Below are positions 54,667 to 64,000 of a stretch of DNA of 64,000 bases, in pieces (within the stretch, counting starts at the first letter, position 1; each line of letters starts with the position of its first letter). Location of the stretch: the NCBI RefSeq assembly GCF_020781835.1, contig NZ_JAJGNJ010000009.1, positions 102,823 through 166,822 of the forward strand, written 5' to 3'. The translations under genes were made by a program, and so were the position numbers. A model generated the notes under the pieces. That model did no database searches, was not told where the DNA came from, and worked only from the letters and a program-made list of their open reading frames with translations. Origin of the DNA: Microbacterium testaceum (GTDB taxonomy: Bacteria; Actinomycetota; Actinomycetes; Actinomycetales; Microbacteriaceae).

Positions 54667-55919
54667 GCGGGCGTATCGCGGACCCCGGACGGTGGCGTGC
54701 GGGACACGACCGCATCGAGTGGGCCAGGGCCCACATGCCGGTGACCACCGCCCTGGCCGCGCGGCTGACCCGCGAGCGCACCGTCGCGGGAGTACGCATC
54801 GGCGTCTCCGACGTCCTCGAGCCCAAGACGGCGACGATCGCGCTCGCGCTGGCGGAGGCCGGGGCCGACGTGACCGTCACCTCGGTCGGACGCAACACCG
54901 ATGACGCCGTCGCCGCGGCGCTGGCGCACGCGGGCCTCCCGGTCTACGCTCGCGCCGACGCCGATCGGGGCGAGGACCGCGCGAACGCCCTGGCGCTGCT
55001 CGACCACCGGCCTCACGTGATCGTCGACGACGGCGCCTCGACCATCCGGCTGGCCCACCTCGAGCGCCCCGACGTCGTCGCCGAGATGCACGGCGCCACC
55101 GAGCAGACGACCTCCGGCGTGCGCCCCCTGCGGCGCATGGAGGCCGAGGGGGCGCTGCGCATCCCGGTCGTCGCGGCGAACGACGCCCGGTCCAAGTCGC
55201 TCTTCGACAACATGCACGGCACGGGCCAGTCGGTCGTCTTCGCCGTGGCCGACGTCGCCGACCGGTCGTTCCGCGGCGCGACGGTCGTGGTCGTGGGGTT
55301 CGGCCGCGTCGGCACCGGGATCGCGCAGCATGCCGCCGCCCTGGGCGCGCGCGTGGTCGTCACCGAAACCGATCCGGTGGCGGCGCTGCAGGCCGCCTTT
55401 GCGGGTTTCGAGGTGCAGACGCTCGCCGAGGCGGTGCGGCACGCCGACATCGTCATCTCGGCCACCGGCATCCGTCACACGATCGACGTGGCACACCTCG
55501 ACGCCCTGCGCAACGGAGCGGTGGTCGCGGTCGGCGGCGGCGTCGGACAGGAGATCGCCCTGGATGCCGCGCGCGCGGCAGGAGCCGTCGAGATCGCACG
55601 CTCGAGCGCGGTGTCGGTGCTGCGGACGCCGAGCGGCGGCGAAGTGCGCGTGCTCGACGACGGCAACTGCCTCAACGTCAGCGCCGCCGAGGGCAACCCC
55701 GTCGAGATCATGGATCTGTCCTTCGGTGTGCAGCTCGCCTCCGTCGCTCACGTGCTGTCGTCGCCCGGTCTTCCCCCGGGCGTCCACGAGCTGCCGCGTG
55801 CCGCCGACGACGAGGTGGCCGCCATCGCTCTGGCCTCCTTCGGGGGTGCGTTGGATGCGCCCTCGCCGGCGCAACGCGCCTTTCTCGCGGCATGGAACAC
55901 CGAGGAGGGAGAGGAATGA
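54663..55919 (+). CDS. S-adenosylhomocysteinase-like NAD-binding protein
   Basis: 418 residues from GTG, shorter than bacterial SAHH (about 430–480). NAD domain VVVVGFGRVGTGIAQ and NDARSKSLFDNMHGTGQS (Lys/Asp region) are kept, as is AEMHGATEQTTSGV (EETTTG region) and VDDGAST. Yet key catalytic histidines are replaced: the N-terminal HMT motif is LEPKTAT, and the GHFD motif is GGGVGQEI. It is thus unlikely to be ordinary AdoHcy hydrolase. Linked by 4-bp overlaps to both neighbours. Confidence 0.8.
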   Translation: MSGRIADPGRWRAGHDRIEWARAHMPVTTALAARLTRERTVAGVRIGVSDVLEPKTATIALALAEAGADVTVTSVGRNTDDAVAAALAHAGLPVYARADADRGEDRANALALLDHRPHVIVDDGASTIRLAHLERPDVVAEMHGATEQTTSGVRPLRRMEAEGALRIPVVAANDARSKSLFDNMHGTGQSVVFAVADVADRSFRGATVVVVGFGRVGTGIAQHAAALGARVVVTETDPVAALQAAFAGFEVQTLAEAVRHADIVISATGIRHTIDVAHLDALRNGAVVAVGGGVGQEIALDAARAAGAVEIARSSAVSVLRTPSGGEVRVLDDGNCLNVSAAEGNPVEIMDLSFGVQLASVAHVLSSPGLPPGVHELPRAADDEVAAIALASFGGALDAPSPAQRAFLAAWNTEEGEE

Positions 55920-57214
55920 CGGTCGTCGTCCACCGCGCGCCCGTCGTCCTCTCCCCCGGTGCGGCACCGCTCGCGGACGGTGCGGTCGCCGTGAGCGGAG
56001 AGCGGATCGTGGCCGTCGGTCCCACCGACCGGGTGCTCGGGGCGCTCGAGGCGGTCGAGGTCGAGCTGAACGAGTGGGACGGTGCCCTGACCCCGGGCCT
56101 CGTCAACGCCCACACGCACCTGCAGTACAGCGACATGGCCGCCGTCGGTCTCGCCGAGCACGACGGGTTCGAAGCGTGGATGAGCGCGTTCATGGAGCTG
56201 TACCCCGTTCCGCGTGACTGGGGCGCGTCGGCCGCCGTGGGCGCCGCCCTGTGCCTGCGTTCGGGCACCACGGCGGTCGCCGAGATCGTCACCGACGCCG
56301 CCGCCGGCTCCGCGGTGCATGACGCGGGACTGCACGGCATCGCGTTCTGGGAGGTGCTGGGCTGGACCGAGCGCGCGTGGGCCGACAGCGGCGAACGCAC
56401 CGTGCGCGCACAGCTCGCCGAGCTTCCCACCCCGCCGGCGACGGGACTGTCGCCGCACGCGATCTACTCCCTCGACACCGCGGTGATCCGCGACCTCGCT
56501 CGCCTCGCCCGGGAGTTGGGCGTGCGGCAGCACATCCACGCCGCCGAGTCGGCGTGGGAGGACGCCTACGTCCGCACCGGCACCGGCGACCTCGCCGAGC
56601 GGTGGCGCGCCAACGGCCGCGGCGAGTTCGCGCTGCTCCGCGACGGCGGGGCGGGCACCGGCGTCATCCGCTACCTCGACGACCTCGGCGCCCTGACCCC
56701 GACGACGCACCTGGCGCACGGGATCTACGTGGATGCCGAGGACCGGGCGCTCCTGCGCGCACGCGGCGTCAGCGTCGCCCTGTGCCCCCGCTCCAACGCC
56801 GTCATCGGCCTCGACCCGGCACCGGTCGCGGCGTACCTGCGCGAGGGCAACGCGATCGCGGTGGGCACCGACTCGCTCTCCTCGTCGCCCAGCCTGTCGC
56901 CGTGGCACGACGTCGCCGCGCTCCACGGCATCGCCCGCGCGCAGGGCTACGCCGACGACGACCTCCACGCCCGCCTGTTCGCCGCCGCGACGTCCGGCGG
57001 CGCGCGCGCCCTCGGGCTGGAGACCGACACCGGAGTGCTCCGCGCGGGCGCCCGCGCCGACCTCGCGGTGTTCCCGGTCTCCGCCTCCGCTCCGCGCGAC
57101 GCGCTCGCGGAGCTCGTCGAGGCCGGGCCCGACGAGGCATCCCTCACCGTCGTCGGCGGGAGCATCCGCTGGGCCGGCACGCCCGAGAGCGAGCGCACCT
57201 CGGCTCGGGTGTGA
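55916..57214 (+). CDS. Amidohydrolase, MTA/SAH-deaminase-like
   Basis: 432 residues, ATG overlapping the previous stop (ATGA) with GGAGAGGA upstream. Amidohydrolase metal site: HTHLQYSD, QHIHAAES, THLAHGIY and GTDSLSSSPSLS; VALCPRSNAVIGL is the usual substrate loop. Closest pattern is the adenosine/MTA/SAH deaminase–chlorohydrolase family, deaminating purine or related rings. With an SAHH-like partner, a deamination-then-hydrolysis salvage of a thio-nucleoside is plausible but unproven. Confidence 0.85.
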   Translation: MTVVVHRAPVVLSPGAAPLADGAVAVSGERIVAVGPTDRVLGALEAVEVELNEWDGALTPGLVNAHTHLQYSDMAAVGLAEHDGFEAWMSAFMELYPVPRDWGASAAVGAALCLRSGTTAVAEIVTDAAAGSAVHDAGLHGIAFWEVLGWTERAWADSGERTVRAQLAELPTPPATGLSPHAIYSLDTAVIRDLARLARELGVRQHIHAAESAWEDAYVRTGTGDLAERWRANGRGEFALLRDGGAGTGVIRYLDDLGALTPTTHLAHGIYVDAEDRALLRARGVSVALCPRSNAVIGLDPAPVAAYLREGNAIAVGTDSLSSSPSLSPWHDVAALHGIARAQGYADDDLHARLFAAATSGGARALGLETDTGVLRAGARADLAVFPVSASAPRDALAELVEAGPDEASLTVVGGSIRWAGTPESERTSARV

Positions 57215-57220
57215 CCCTCG

Positions 57221-57241
57221 CCGCCCCGAGAGGAGGGGCGG
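57221..57241. terminator. Bidirectional terminator hairpin
   Basis: CCGCCCC (57221–57227) pairs with GGGGCGG (57235–57241) around GAGAGGA, in the 42-bp gap between the convergent amidohydrolase and nucleoside hydrolase genes. Confidence 0.6.
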
Positions 57242-57256
57242 TCACCGGCGACGACG

Positions 57257-58246
57257 TCAGCCGCGCGGAGCCGGCCCCGTGGAAAGAGCGTGCACGAACC
57301 GGCGCAGGAACTCCGTGCCGTCGAAGGCCGTCACGGCGCGGATCGTCGGTCCCTCGGGGGTCCCCCACGCCAGCGGCAGACCGTCGTGCGTCAGAGCGAC
57401 GCGCGTCGCGAGCGAGCCGCCGTACGGCGTGTAGTCGACCGGGCCCTCGATCCATCCCGTGACGATCTCGGGTCGGTGCAGGACGACGGTGGCCAGTCCG
57501 TCGTGGGCGGAGGAGATCCGACGCCCCCACTTGTACTGGTAGAAGTCGTTGTACGCGTCGAGCACCTCGCCGGCGAACGTCGCCCACGGGGTCCCCACGC
57601 CGCGGAGGACCGCCAGCACGTGCTCGTCCAGGATCGCCGTCGCCGTGACGTTCACGCCCACCATGACGACGTTGCCGGAGTTGCGCGCTCCGAACACGAT
57701 CTCGGCGGCTCGACGGTCGTTGGCGGTGTTGGCATCCGTGAGGGTCGCGCCACCGGGTGCGGGGTACGGACCCGCACCCCCCATGATCACGACCGAGCGG
57801 TACTTCAGGAACAGGTCGGGGTCGCGCTCGAGCGCCCGGGCGATGTTGGTCAGCGGCCCGAGCGGGTGCAGGTCGACCTCACCGGGGTGCTCCGCGGCGA
57901 TGCGCACGATGGCATCCACCGCGCTCTCGTCCTCCACGCGCAGTTCGGCGCGCTCGAAGCGGTCGCCGAGCCCGTCGGTGCCGTGGACGAAGTCGGCGAT
58001 GGACGCCTCGCCCTCGATGGGAGCCGCCTCGCCCAGGTGGATCGGGATGTCCTCGCGCCCGGCCAGCCGCAGCACCGTCCGCACGTTGCGCGCCGAGTCC
58101 ACCACGGGGGTGTTGCCGTAGATCGTCGTGAACGCCTCGATCTCGACGTCGGGCTGGGCCAGCAGGTACATGAGCGAATGCGCGTCGTCGAGACCGGTGT
58201 CGGTGTCCACGAGAACGCGGCGGACGGAAGGCAGGGCGGATGCCAT
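57257..58246 (-). CDS. Inosine/uridine-preferring-type nucleoside hydrolase
   Basis: 329 residues from MASALPSVRR, chosen for GAGGAG 5 bases upstream. Calcium-binding N-terminus LVDTDTGLDDAHSL, PLGPLTNIARAL, and TDANTANDRRAAEIVF (active-site Asn/Asp region). Cleaves N-glycosidic bonds of nucleosides to base and ribose. Divergent from an ABC importer operon (206 bp), suggesting uptake and breakdown of a nucleoside-like substrate. Confidence 0.9.
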   Translation of the reverse strand: MASALPSVRRVLVDTDTGLDDAHSLMYLLAQPDVEIEAFTTIYGNTPVVDSARNVRTVLRLAGREDIPIHLGEAAPIEGEASIADFVHGTDGLGDRFERAELRVEDESAVDAIVRIAAEHPGEVDLHPLGPLTNIARALERDPDLFLKYRSVVIMGGAGPYPAPGGATLTDANTANDRRAAEIVFGARNSGNVVMVGVNVTATAILDEHVLAVLRGVGTPWATFAGEVLDAYNDFYQYKWGRRISSAHDGLATVVLHRPEIVTGWIEGPVDYTPYGGSLATRVALTHDGLPLAWGTPEGPTIRAVTAFDGTEFLRRFVHALSTGPAPRG

Positions 58247-58312
58247 GAATGCTCCTCGGGCAGAAGAAGGGATCCTCTCACCCTGCCCGGTCCGCAGGTC
58301 CGACACGGCGCG

Positions 58313-58358
58313 GTGTTACATCGCGTGACACGTTCGTTCCCTGTTCGTCACAGGAACG
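58313..58358. promoter_or_regulatory. Two dyads in nucleoside hydrolase/ABC divergent region
   Basis: GTGTTAC-ATCGC-GTGACAC (58313–58331, one mismatch) and CGTTCC…GGAACG (58335–58340 with 58353–58358). The 206-bp gap contains no gene; these are the only clear symmetric sites and may bind a regulator encoded elsewhere. Confidence 0.5.
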
Positions 58359-58452
58359 GCCCAGAGTGAGTGGTGACACGGGCGGCCCCGACCCGTATCC
58401 CCCACAGCACTCGTCGACCGGCGCCTCCGGCGTCGTCGGGAACGGACACACC

Positions 58453-59691
58453 ATGGCATCCACGTCTCAGCGGTTGCGCCGCGTCGCGCTGCCCGCGGCC
58501 GGCCTCACGGCCGCCCTCGCCCTCACCGCCTGCTCCGGCGGCCAAGCGGCCCCCGCCGCCACCGACGGGTTCGAGGGCGTCAGCCTGACGGTGTGGAACA
58601 ACATCGACTTCGAGCCCTACCAGGGTCTGCAGAAGCAGTACTTCGAGTCCTGCGCCGCCGATCTCGGCATCACGGTCGACGTGCAGACGCAGTCGGGCGA
58701 CTACACCACGCGCCTGCTGCAGGCTGCGGGCGCGAAGTCGCTGCCCGACGTCGCCCTGCTCTCCACCGACACCCAGCTGCCCCAGCTGGCCTCGCAGGGG
58801 GTGCTCGCAGATCTGAGCCAGTACGACGTGACCACCGACGGTCTCGCCGACAGCGCCGCCGACCTCGGCCGCTACGACGAGACGCTGTACGGTCTGCCGG
58901 TGCAGGTCGAGGACTACGCGATCTTCTACAACAAGGCCGCCTTCGCCGCCGCCGGCGTCGCCGAGACCGCCCCGGAGACCTTCGACGACCTCGCCGCGCT
59001 CGCCGCCTCGCTCACCACCCCGACGCAGAAGGGCATCGTCCTCCCCGGCATCGGCGGAGACGGTTCGACCCCCGTCTACTTCCTGCCGTTCCTGCTGTCC
59101 GCAGGCGGAGACCCCGCGGACCCGACCGGCACCGGCGCCGTCGAGGCCGTCGACCTGTACAAGAAGCTCGTGGACGACGGCTCGCTGTCGCCCGAGTTCG
59201 TCAACTGGGGCTGGGACTCGATCGACCAGTGGACCTCGGCGTCCGCGGCCATGACGGTCTCGGGTCCGTGGAACCTCGTCGACACCTCGATCCCCTTCGA
59301 GTGGGGCACCTTCCCGTTCCCGACGGCCGAAGCGGGCGAGTCGCCGAAGGTGAACCTGCTGGGCTACGCCTACGGTGTCGCCGCCAACGCGGACGCACAG
59401 AAGGAGGCCGCAGCCGCCGCCCTGGTGAAGTGCCGCGCCTCCGAGGAGAACCAGATCGAGACCGCCGTCCAGGGCGGATACATCCCCGCGCTGCAGAGCG
59501 CGCAGGAGGCGTTCGTCGAGCAGGTGCCCGCGGCGGCGCCGTTCGTCGACGCGGTCGACGGCGCATACAACTCGGCGGAGCTCGGCACCGAGTGGAACAC
59601 GCTGCAGCAGCAGTACGTCGACGCGATCCAGGGCGCGACCGTCGGCGGGCAGACGGCCCAGGCCGCACTGGAGCAGGCCAGCGGCCAGTGA
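58453..59691 (+). CDS. ABC transporter substrate-binding lipoprotein
   Basis: 412 residues from MASTSQRLRR. Lipobox LTAC (Cys27). Family 1 sugar-binding fold: LTVWNNIDFEPYQGLQKQYF, LPVQVEDYAIFYNKAAF, MTVSGPWNLVDTSIPFEWG. Stop overlaps the permease start (GTGA). Substrate unknown; the neighbouring nucleoside hydrolase suggests a ribose- or nucleoside-like ligand, while family features suggest a sugar. Confidence 0.9.
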   Translation: MASTSQRLRRVALPAAGLTAALALTACSGGQAAPAATDGFEGVSLTVWNNIDFEPYQGLQKQYFESCAADLGITVDVQTQSGDYTTRLLQAAGAKSLPDVALLSTDTQLPQLASQGVLADLSQYDVTTDGLADSAADLGRYDETLYGLPVQVEDYAIFYNKAAFAAAGVAETAPETFDDLAALAASLTTPTQKGIVLPGIGGDGSTPVYFLPFLLSAGGDPADPTGTGAVEAVDLYKKLVDDGSLSPEFVNWGWDSIDQWTSASAAMTVSGPWNLVDTSIPFEWGTFPFPTAEAGESPKVNLLGYAYGVAANADAQKEAAAAALVKCRASEENQIETAVQGGYIPALQSAQEAFVEQVPAAAPFVDAVDGAYNSAELGTEWNTLQQQYVDAIQGATVGGQTAQAALEQASGQ

Positions 59692-60635
59692 CGGCGGACA
59701 CGCTGACGACGACCGGCCGGCCGGGGGTCCCCTCCCCCGGCCGGTTCCGGCGTTCGCTGGCGGCGCGTCAGCGCGCCGAGCTGTGGGGGTTCCTCGCCCC
59801 GGCGATCGTCTTCTTCGTCGTCTTCTTCCTCTTCCCGCTCGGGTACGGCGTGTTCATGAGCACGACCGACTTCCAGACCGGCACCTTCATCACCGGCCGA
59901 GCCCCCTTCGTCGGAACCGCCAATTTCGAGGCGATCCTCGCCGAGCCGGTCACTCTCCGCGCACTGGCGAACACCCTGACGATCACGATCGTCTCGGTCG
60001 TGGTCGAGTTGGTGCTGGGCCTCCTGCTGGCCCTGCTCTTCGCGCGCCGCTTCCCGGGCAGCCGGTGGCTGCCCACCCTCATCCTCTTGCCGTGGCTGCT
60101 GCCCGCGGTGGTCGTCGCGACCGTGTGGAAGTCGCTGCTGGCCGGTGACGGGCCCCTCAACGACGTGCTCCACGCGCTCGGCATCCCCGCCGAGGCGTGG
60201 CTGGCCAATCCCGCCACGGCACTGCCCGCGGTCATCCTCGTCGCGGTCTGGGCGAGTCTTCCCTACTGGGCGACGATCCTGGGCGCAGCGCTCAAGCAGG
60301 TGCCCGCCGAGCAGCTCGAAGCCGCTCAGCTCGACGGCGCCGGAGCCTGGCGGCGCCTGACGGCGATCGTGCTGCCGACGATCTGGCCGGTGATCTCGGT
60401 CCTCGTCGTCATGAGCGTCGTCTACACGCTGCTCATCGTCGATCTCGTCCTCGTCCTCACCGCCGGCGGACCCGCCAACAGCACCGTGACCCTCGGGCTG
60501 CTGTCGTACCGGCAGGCCTTCCAGCAGTTCCAGTTCGGACTCGGCGGAGCCTACGGCATGCTGCTGCTGGGTATCAGCATCCTGTTCGCGATCGTCTACA
60601 CCGTGATGTCGATGCGCCGGGAGCGTGACCAATGA
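59688..60635 (+). CDS. Sugar-type ABC permease (MalF class)
   Basis: 315 residues from GTG. Six membrane helices (WGFLAPAIVFFVVFFLFPLG first) and EAA loop LEAAQLDGAGAWRRLTAIVL. Overlaps its neighbours by 4 bp on both sides. Confidence 0.92.
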   Translation: MTADTLTTTGRPGVPSPGRFRRSLAARQRAELWGFLAPAIVFFVVFFLFPLGYGVFMSTTDFQTGTFITGRAPFVGTANFEAILAEPVTLRALANTLTITIVSVVVELVLGLLLALLFARRFPGSRWLPTLILLPWLLPAVVVATVWKSLLAGDGPLNDVLHALGIPAEAWLANPATALPAVILVAVWASLPYWATILGAALKQVPAEQLEAAQLDGAGAWRRLTAIVLPTIWPVISVLVVMSVVYTLLIVDLVLVLTAGGPANSTVTLGLLSYRQAFQQFQFGLGGAYGMLLLGISILFAIVYTVMSMRRERDQ

Positions 60636-61513
60636 CCGCGACCCTGCCCGCCCCGCCCGCCGTTGCGCCCACCGAGTCCGCGCCGGGCCCGGTCGTCACG
60701 CGCCGCCGCCGTCGCGGATGGACATGGACCCTGGTGACCATCGCGGTGCTGGCGGTGTACCTCTTCCCCGTGTACTGGATGGTCTCGGCGTCGCTGCAGC
60801 CGGCCGCGAACTCGGCCGACACCGCATGGTTCCCGACCTCCCCGGGTCTGGGCGGATACGAGAAGGCGCTCGATGACGCCGGCATCGGCGGGCTGCGGGT
60901 GTCGATCCTCGTCTCGCTCGGCTCGGTGTTCGTGACGCTCCTGGTGGCCATCCCCGCCGCCTATGCGCTGAGCCGCCTGCGTTCGCGTGCGGTGAGCCTC
61001 GCCTTGATCCTGCTGCTGCTGGCTCAGATGATCCCGAGCGTCGTGCTGGCCACGTCGTTCTACGCGATGTTCAACTCGTGGGGCCTGTTGAACACGTTCA
61101 TCGGGCTGATCCTCGCCAATGCGACCGCGGGGGTGCCCTTCGCGGTCATCGTCATGCGCGCGTTCATGCTGCGCCTGGACACCGAGGTCATCGAGGCGGC
61201 GACCGTCGACGGCCTCGGACCGATCGGGACGCTGTGGCGCATCGTGGTGCCCCTCTCGCGCAACGCGATCGTCACGGCCGGGGTCTTCGCGTTCCTCTTC
61301 AGCTGGGGCGACCTGCTGTTCGGGCTGACCCTGGTCAACCGCAACGAGATGTACCCCATGTCGGTGCTGATCTTCGCGCTGTCGAACTCGAACCTGAACA
61401 CGTGGGCGGCCACCATGGCCGCCTCCCTCATCGCGAGCGTCCCCGCACTCGTGGTCATCCTCGCCGCGCAGCGGCACGTGAAGGCGGGCCTGACCGCCGG
61501 CGCCGGCCGCTGA
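60632..61513 (+). CDS. Carbohydrate-type ABC permease (MalG class)
   Basis: 293 residues, ATG overlapping the upstream stop (ATGA). Six helices, EAA loop IEAATVDGLGPIGTLWRIVV. It ends the operon: no ATPase gene follows, and the next gene is aspS. Confidence 0.92.
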   Translation: MTATLPAPPAVAPTESAPGPVVTRRRRRGWTWTLVTIAVLAVYLFPVYWMVSASLQPAANSADTAWFPTSPGLGGYEKALDDAGIGGLRVSILVSLGSVFVTLLVAIPAAYALSRLRSRAVSLALILLLLAQMIPSVVLATSFYAMFNSWGLLNTFIGLILANATAGVPFAVIVMRAFMLRLDTEVIEAATVDGLGPIGTLWRIVVPLSRNAIVTAGVFAFLFSWGDLLFGLTLVNRNEMYPMSVLIFALSNSNLNTWAATMAASLIASVPALVVILAAQRHVKAGLTAGAGR

Positions 61514-61553
61514 GGCACGGGCGCGGGCCGCGCCGCACGTAGACTGGCTTCTC

Positions 61554-62894
<1,341 letters not shown>

Positions 62895-62902
62895 GTTCGC
62901 CG

Positions 62903-62933
62903 GCCCGTCCCGAGGGGTTCACTCCCCGGGCCG
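62903..62933 (+). terminator. Imperfect hairpin after aspS
   Basis: GGCCCG (62903–62908) pairs with CGGGCC (62928–62933), with GGGG/CCCC inside (62915–62918, 62924–62927 region). Lies 8 bp after the stop and before the next gene; no U-tract. Confidence 0.5.
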
Positions 62934-62966
62934 GGCGAGGTCATCCGTGCCGACTACCGTGTCGTC

Positions 62967-64000
62967 ATGGTCGTCGACAGCGCCGCGCTGACCGTCCCCC
63001 CGGACGGCCCGTCCGGCGCGGGGTGGTCCATCACCCTCGCCGGCGTCGGGCGACTCCGGGCCGGCAGCCCGGTGCTCGAGGGCATCGACCTGGCGCTCCC
63101 CTCCGGGGCGATCATCGCGATCCTCGGTGAGTCCGGTTGCGGCGCGTCGACCCTGGGGCGCATCGTCGCAGGACGCGAGCGCCCCGACAGCGGACAGGTG
63201 CACATCGACGGCCGCACACGACCGGAGGCCCCCCGCGTCACCGCGGCGGGCGATGCGGTCACGCCCCGGTGGGGGCGCGTATGCGACGCGGTCCTCGCGC
63301 GCCACCGAGGCGGACACCCGCGCGCCCGGGACGAGGCCCTCGGACTGCTCGCCCTCGTCGGCCTCCCCGATCCCGAGGCGTCGGTGCGCCGGCTCTCACG
63401 CGGCGATCGCCAGCGCCTCCAGATCGCGCGCGCGCTGTCGACCGACCCGCGGGCCCTCGTGCTCGATGACGCCCTGAGCGCCCTGCACACCTCCGGCCGT
63501 GAGCGCCTGCGCGACGGGCTGGTCCGGGAGCTCCGCCGCCGCGGAACGACCACCGTGTGGATCACGCGCGACACCGCCGAGGCGATCGCGGTGGCCGACC
63601 GCGTCGTCCTGCTGCACCGCGGTCGCATCGCCGCGGAGGGCACCCCCGAGCAGGTGTATGCGCGCGCTGCGGAGCCAGCGGTCGCCGCCGTGCTCGGACC
63701 GGTCAGTGCGGTGCCCGGGATCGTGGAGGGCACCGTCGTCGACGTCTGGGGACAGCACCTGCCCCTCGCCGGATCCGCGCACGACGGTCACTGCGAGGTG
63801 CTGGTGCGTCCGGAGAACGTCGTGCTGGTGTCATCCGACGCCCCCGGCATGGACGCCGTGGTCGAGGGCAGCACGTTCCTCGGCCACGTGCGCCGGTGGG
63901 GGGGGGGGGCGGGGGGCGGGGGGGGGGGGGGGGGGGGGGCGCGCCCCGCCCGGCGGGCGGGCGGGCGGGCCCGCCGGAGGGCGGGGCGCGGCCGCGGGCG
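62967..64000 (+). CDS. ABC-ATPase-like protein with altered catalytic motifs, partial
   Basis: At least 310 residues before sequence quality fails; open to the window end. Fold and order of an ABC ATPase with a C-terminal TOBE-like part (LVRPENVVLV) are clear, but motifs are changed: Walker A GESGCGAST (Lys to Ala), signature LSRGDRQRLQ (LSGGQ to LSRGD), Walker B LVLDDALSAL (Glu to Asp), H-loop VWITRDTAEA (His to Arg). Upstream start MVVDSAALT is in frame. Probably a non-hydrolysing pseudo-ATPase. Permease genes would lie beyond the edge. Confidence 0.8.
   Translation, partial: MVVDSAALTVPPDGPSGAGWSITLAGVGRLRAGSPVLEGIDLALPSGAIIAILGESGCGASTLGRIVAGRERPDSGQVHIDGRTRPEAPRVTAAGDAVTPRWGRVCDAVLARHRGGHPRARDEALGLLALVGLPDPEASVRRLSRGDRQRLQIARALSTDPRALVLDDALSALHTSGRERLRDGLVRELRRRGTTTVWITRDTAEAIAVADRVVLLHRGRIAAEGTPEQVYARAAEPAVAAVLGPVSAVPGIVEGTVVDVWGQHLPLAGSAHDGHCEVLVRPENVVLVSSDAPGMDAVVEGSTFLGHVRRWGGGAGGGGGGGGGARPARRAGGRARRRAGRGRG
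63898..64000. other. G-homopolymer end, probable artefact
   Basis: From 63898 the sequence becomes almost pure G with a few C, then GGGC-type repeats to the end. This is unlike the preceding coding sequence and typical of contig-end sequencing or assembly noise. The reading frame stays open only because GGG encodes Gly. Confidence 0.85.

Noticed and set aside
54663..55919. Ordinary AdoHcy hydrolase (ahcY)
   Set aside because: Catalytic His motifs are replaced and the gene sits with a deaminase and a truncated relative rather than with methionine-cycle genes.

Overview
The window is about 70% G+C and comes from an actinobacterium. Gene content and order (a 13E12/DUF222-type HNH protein, a dispersed menaquinone locus, archaeal-type AspRS, Azt zinc importer, MMPL–YhgE pair, many GTG starts with 4-bp GTGA/ATGA overlaps) point to Microbacteriaceae, most likely Microbacterium; this is inference from family knowledge, not a database match. 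Coding density is very high and no gene-free stretch exceeds 300 bases. One RNA gene (tRNA-Tyr) was found; there are no rRNAs, CRISPR arrays or transposases. The last ~100 bases are G homopolymer, which suggests the right end of a contig.

Layout. 1–8.2 kb: end of an HNH/DUF222 gene; a MocR regulator divergent from a PNPOx-fold protein; putA divergent from a LysR regulator; a MarR regulator divergent from a small protein; a convincing palindrome lies in each of the last two divergent gaps. 8.4–13.4 kb: zinc importer aztB–aztD2–aztC–aztD1 divergent from aztA across a Zur-type box, with tRNA-Tyr downstream of aztA. 13.5–16.3 kb: PfkB kinase, FBP-domain protein, YajQ, a reductase-fold protein and a 45-residue zinc ribbon. 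16.3–19.8 kb: LacI regulator divergent from a DHDPS-family enzyme and a non-canonical Nramp-fold transporter. 20–27.3 kb: acyl-CoA synthetase, alpha/beta hydrolase, and a complete LpqY–SugABC-like sugar importer.

27.4–41 kb is a respiratory-quinone region: fprA-like reductase, polyprenyl diphosphate synthase, menG, menF, menD, menA, menE, menB and menC, interleaved with PPK2, DUF402, DUF4229, a phospholipase-D-nuclease N-terminal-like protein and a luciferase-like oxidoreductase. menH and menI are not seen. 41–46.6 kb: TetR regulator, an MMPL exporter with a degenerate ABC-ATPase-like tail, and YhgE/Pip. 46.6–47.8 kb: an endonuclease-like gene bracketed by two copies of a long palindromic repeat. 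47.9–52.6 kb: cytochrome c maturation (phosphatase–resA–ccdA–resB–ccsB). 52.7–53.9 kb: DedA and a small membrane protein. 53.9–61.5 kb: an unusual three-gene operon (degenerate SAHH-like protein, SAHH-like protein lacking key active-site residues, amidohydrolase), a nucleoside hydrolase, and an ABC importer without an ATPase. 61.5–64 kb: archaeal-type aspS and an ABC-ATPase-like protein in which every catalytic motif is altered.

Best candidates for undescribed biology: the SAHH-like/amidohydrolase operon, the two pseudo-ATPases (MMPL tail and right-end protein), the Nramp-like/DHDPS-like pair, and a strongly over-represented heptamer GGATGCC/GGCATCC spread through the window.
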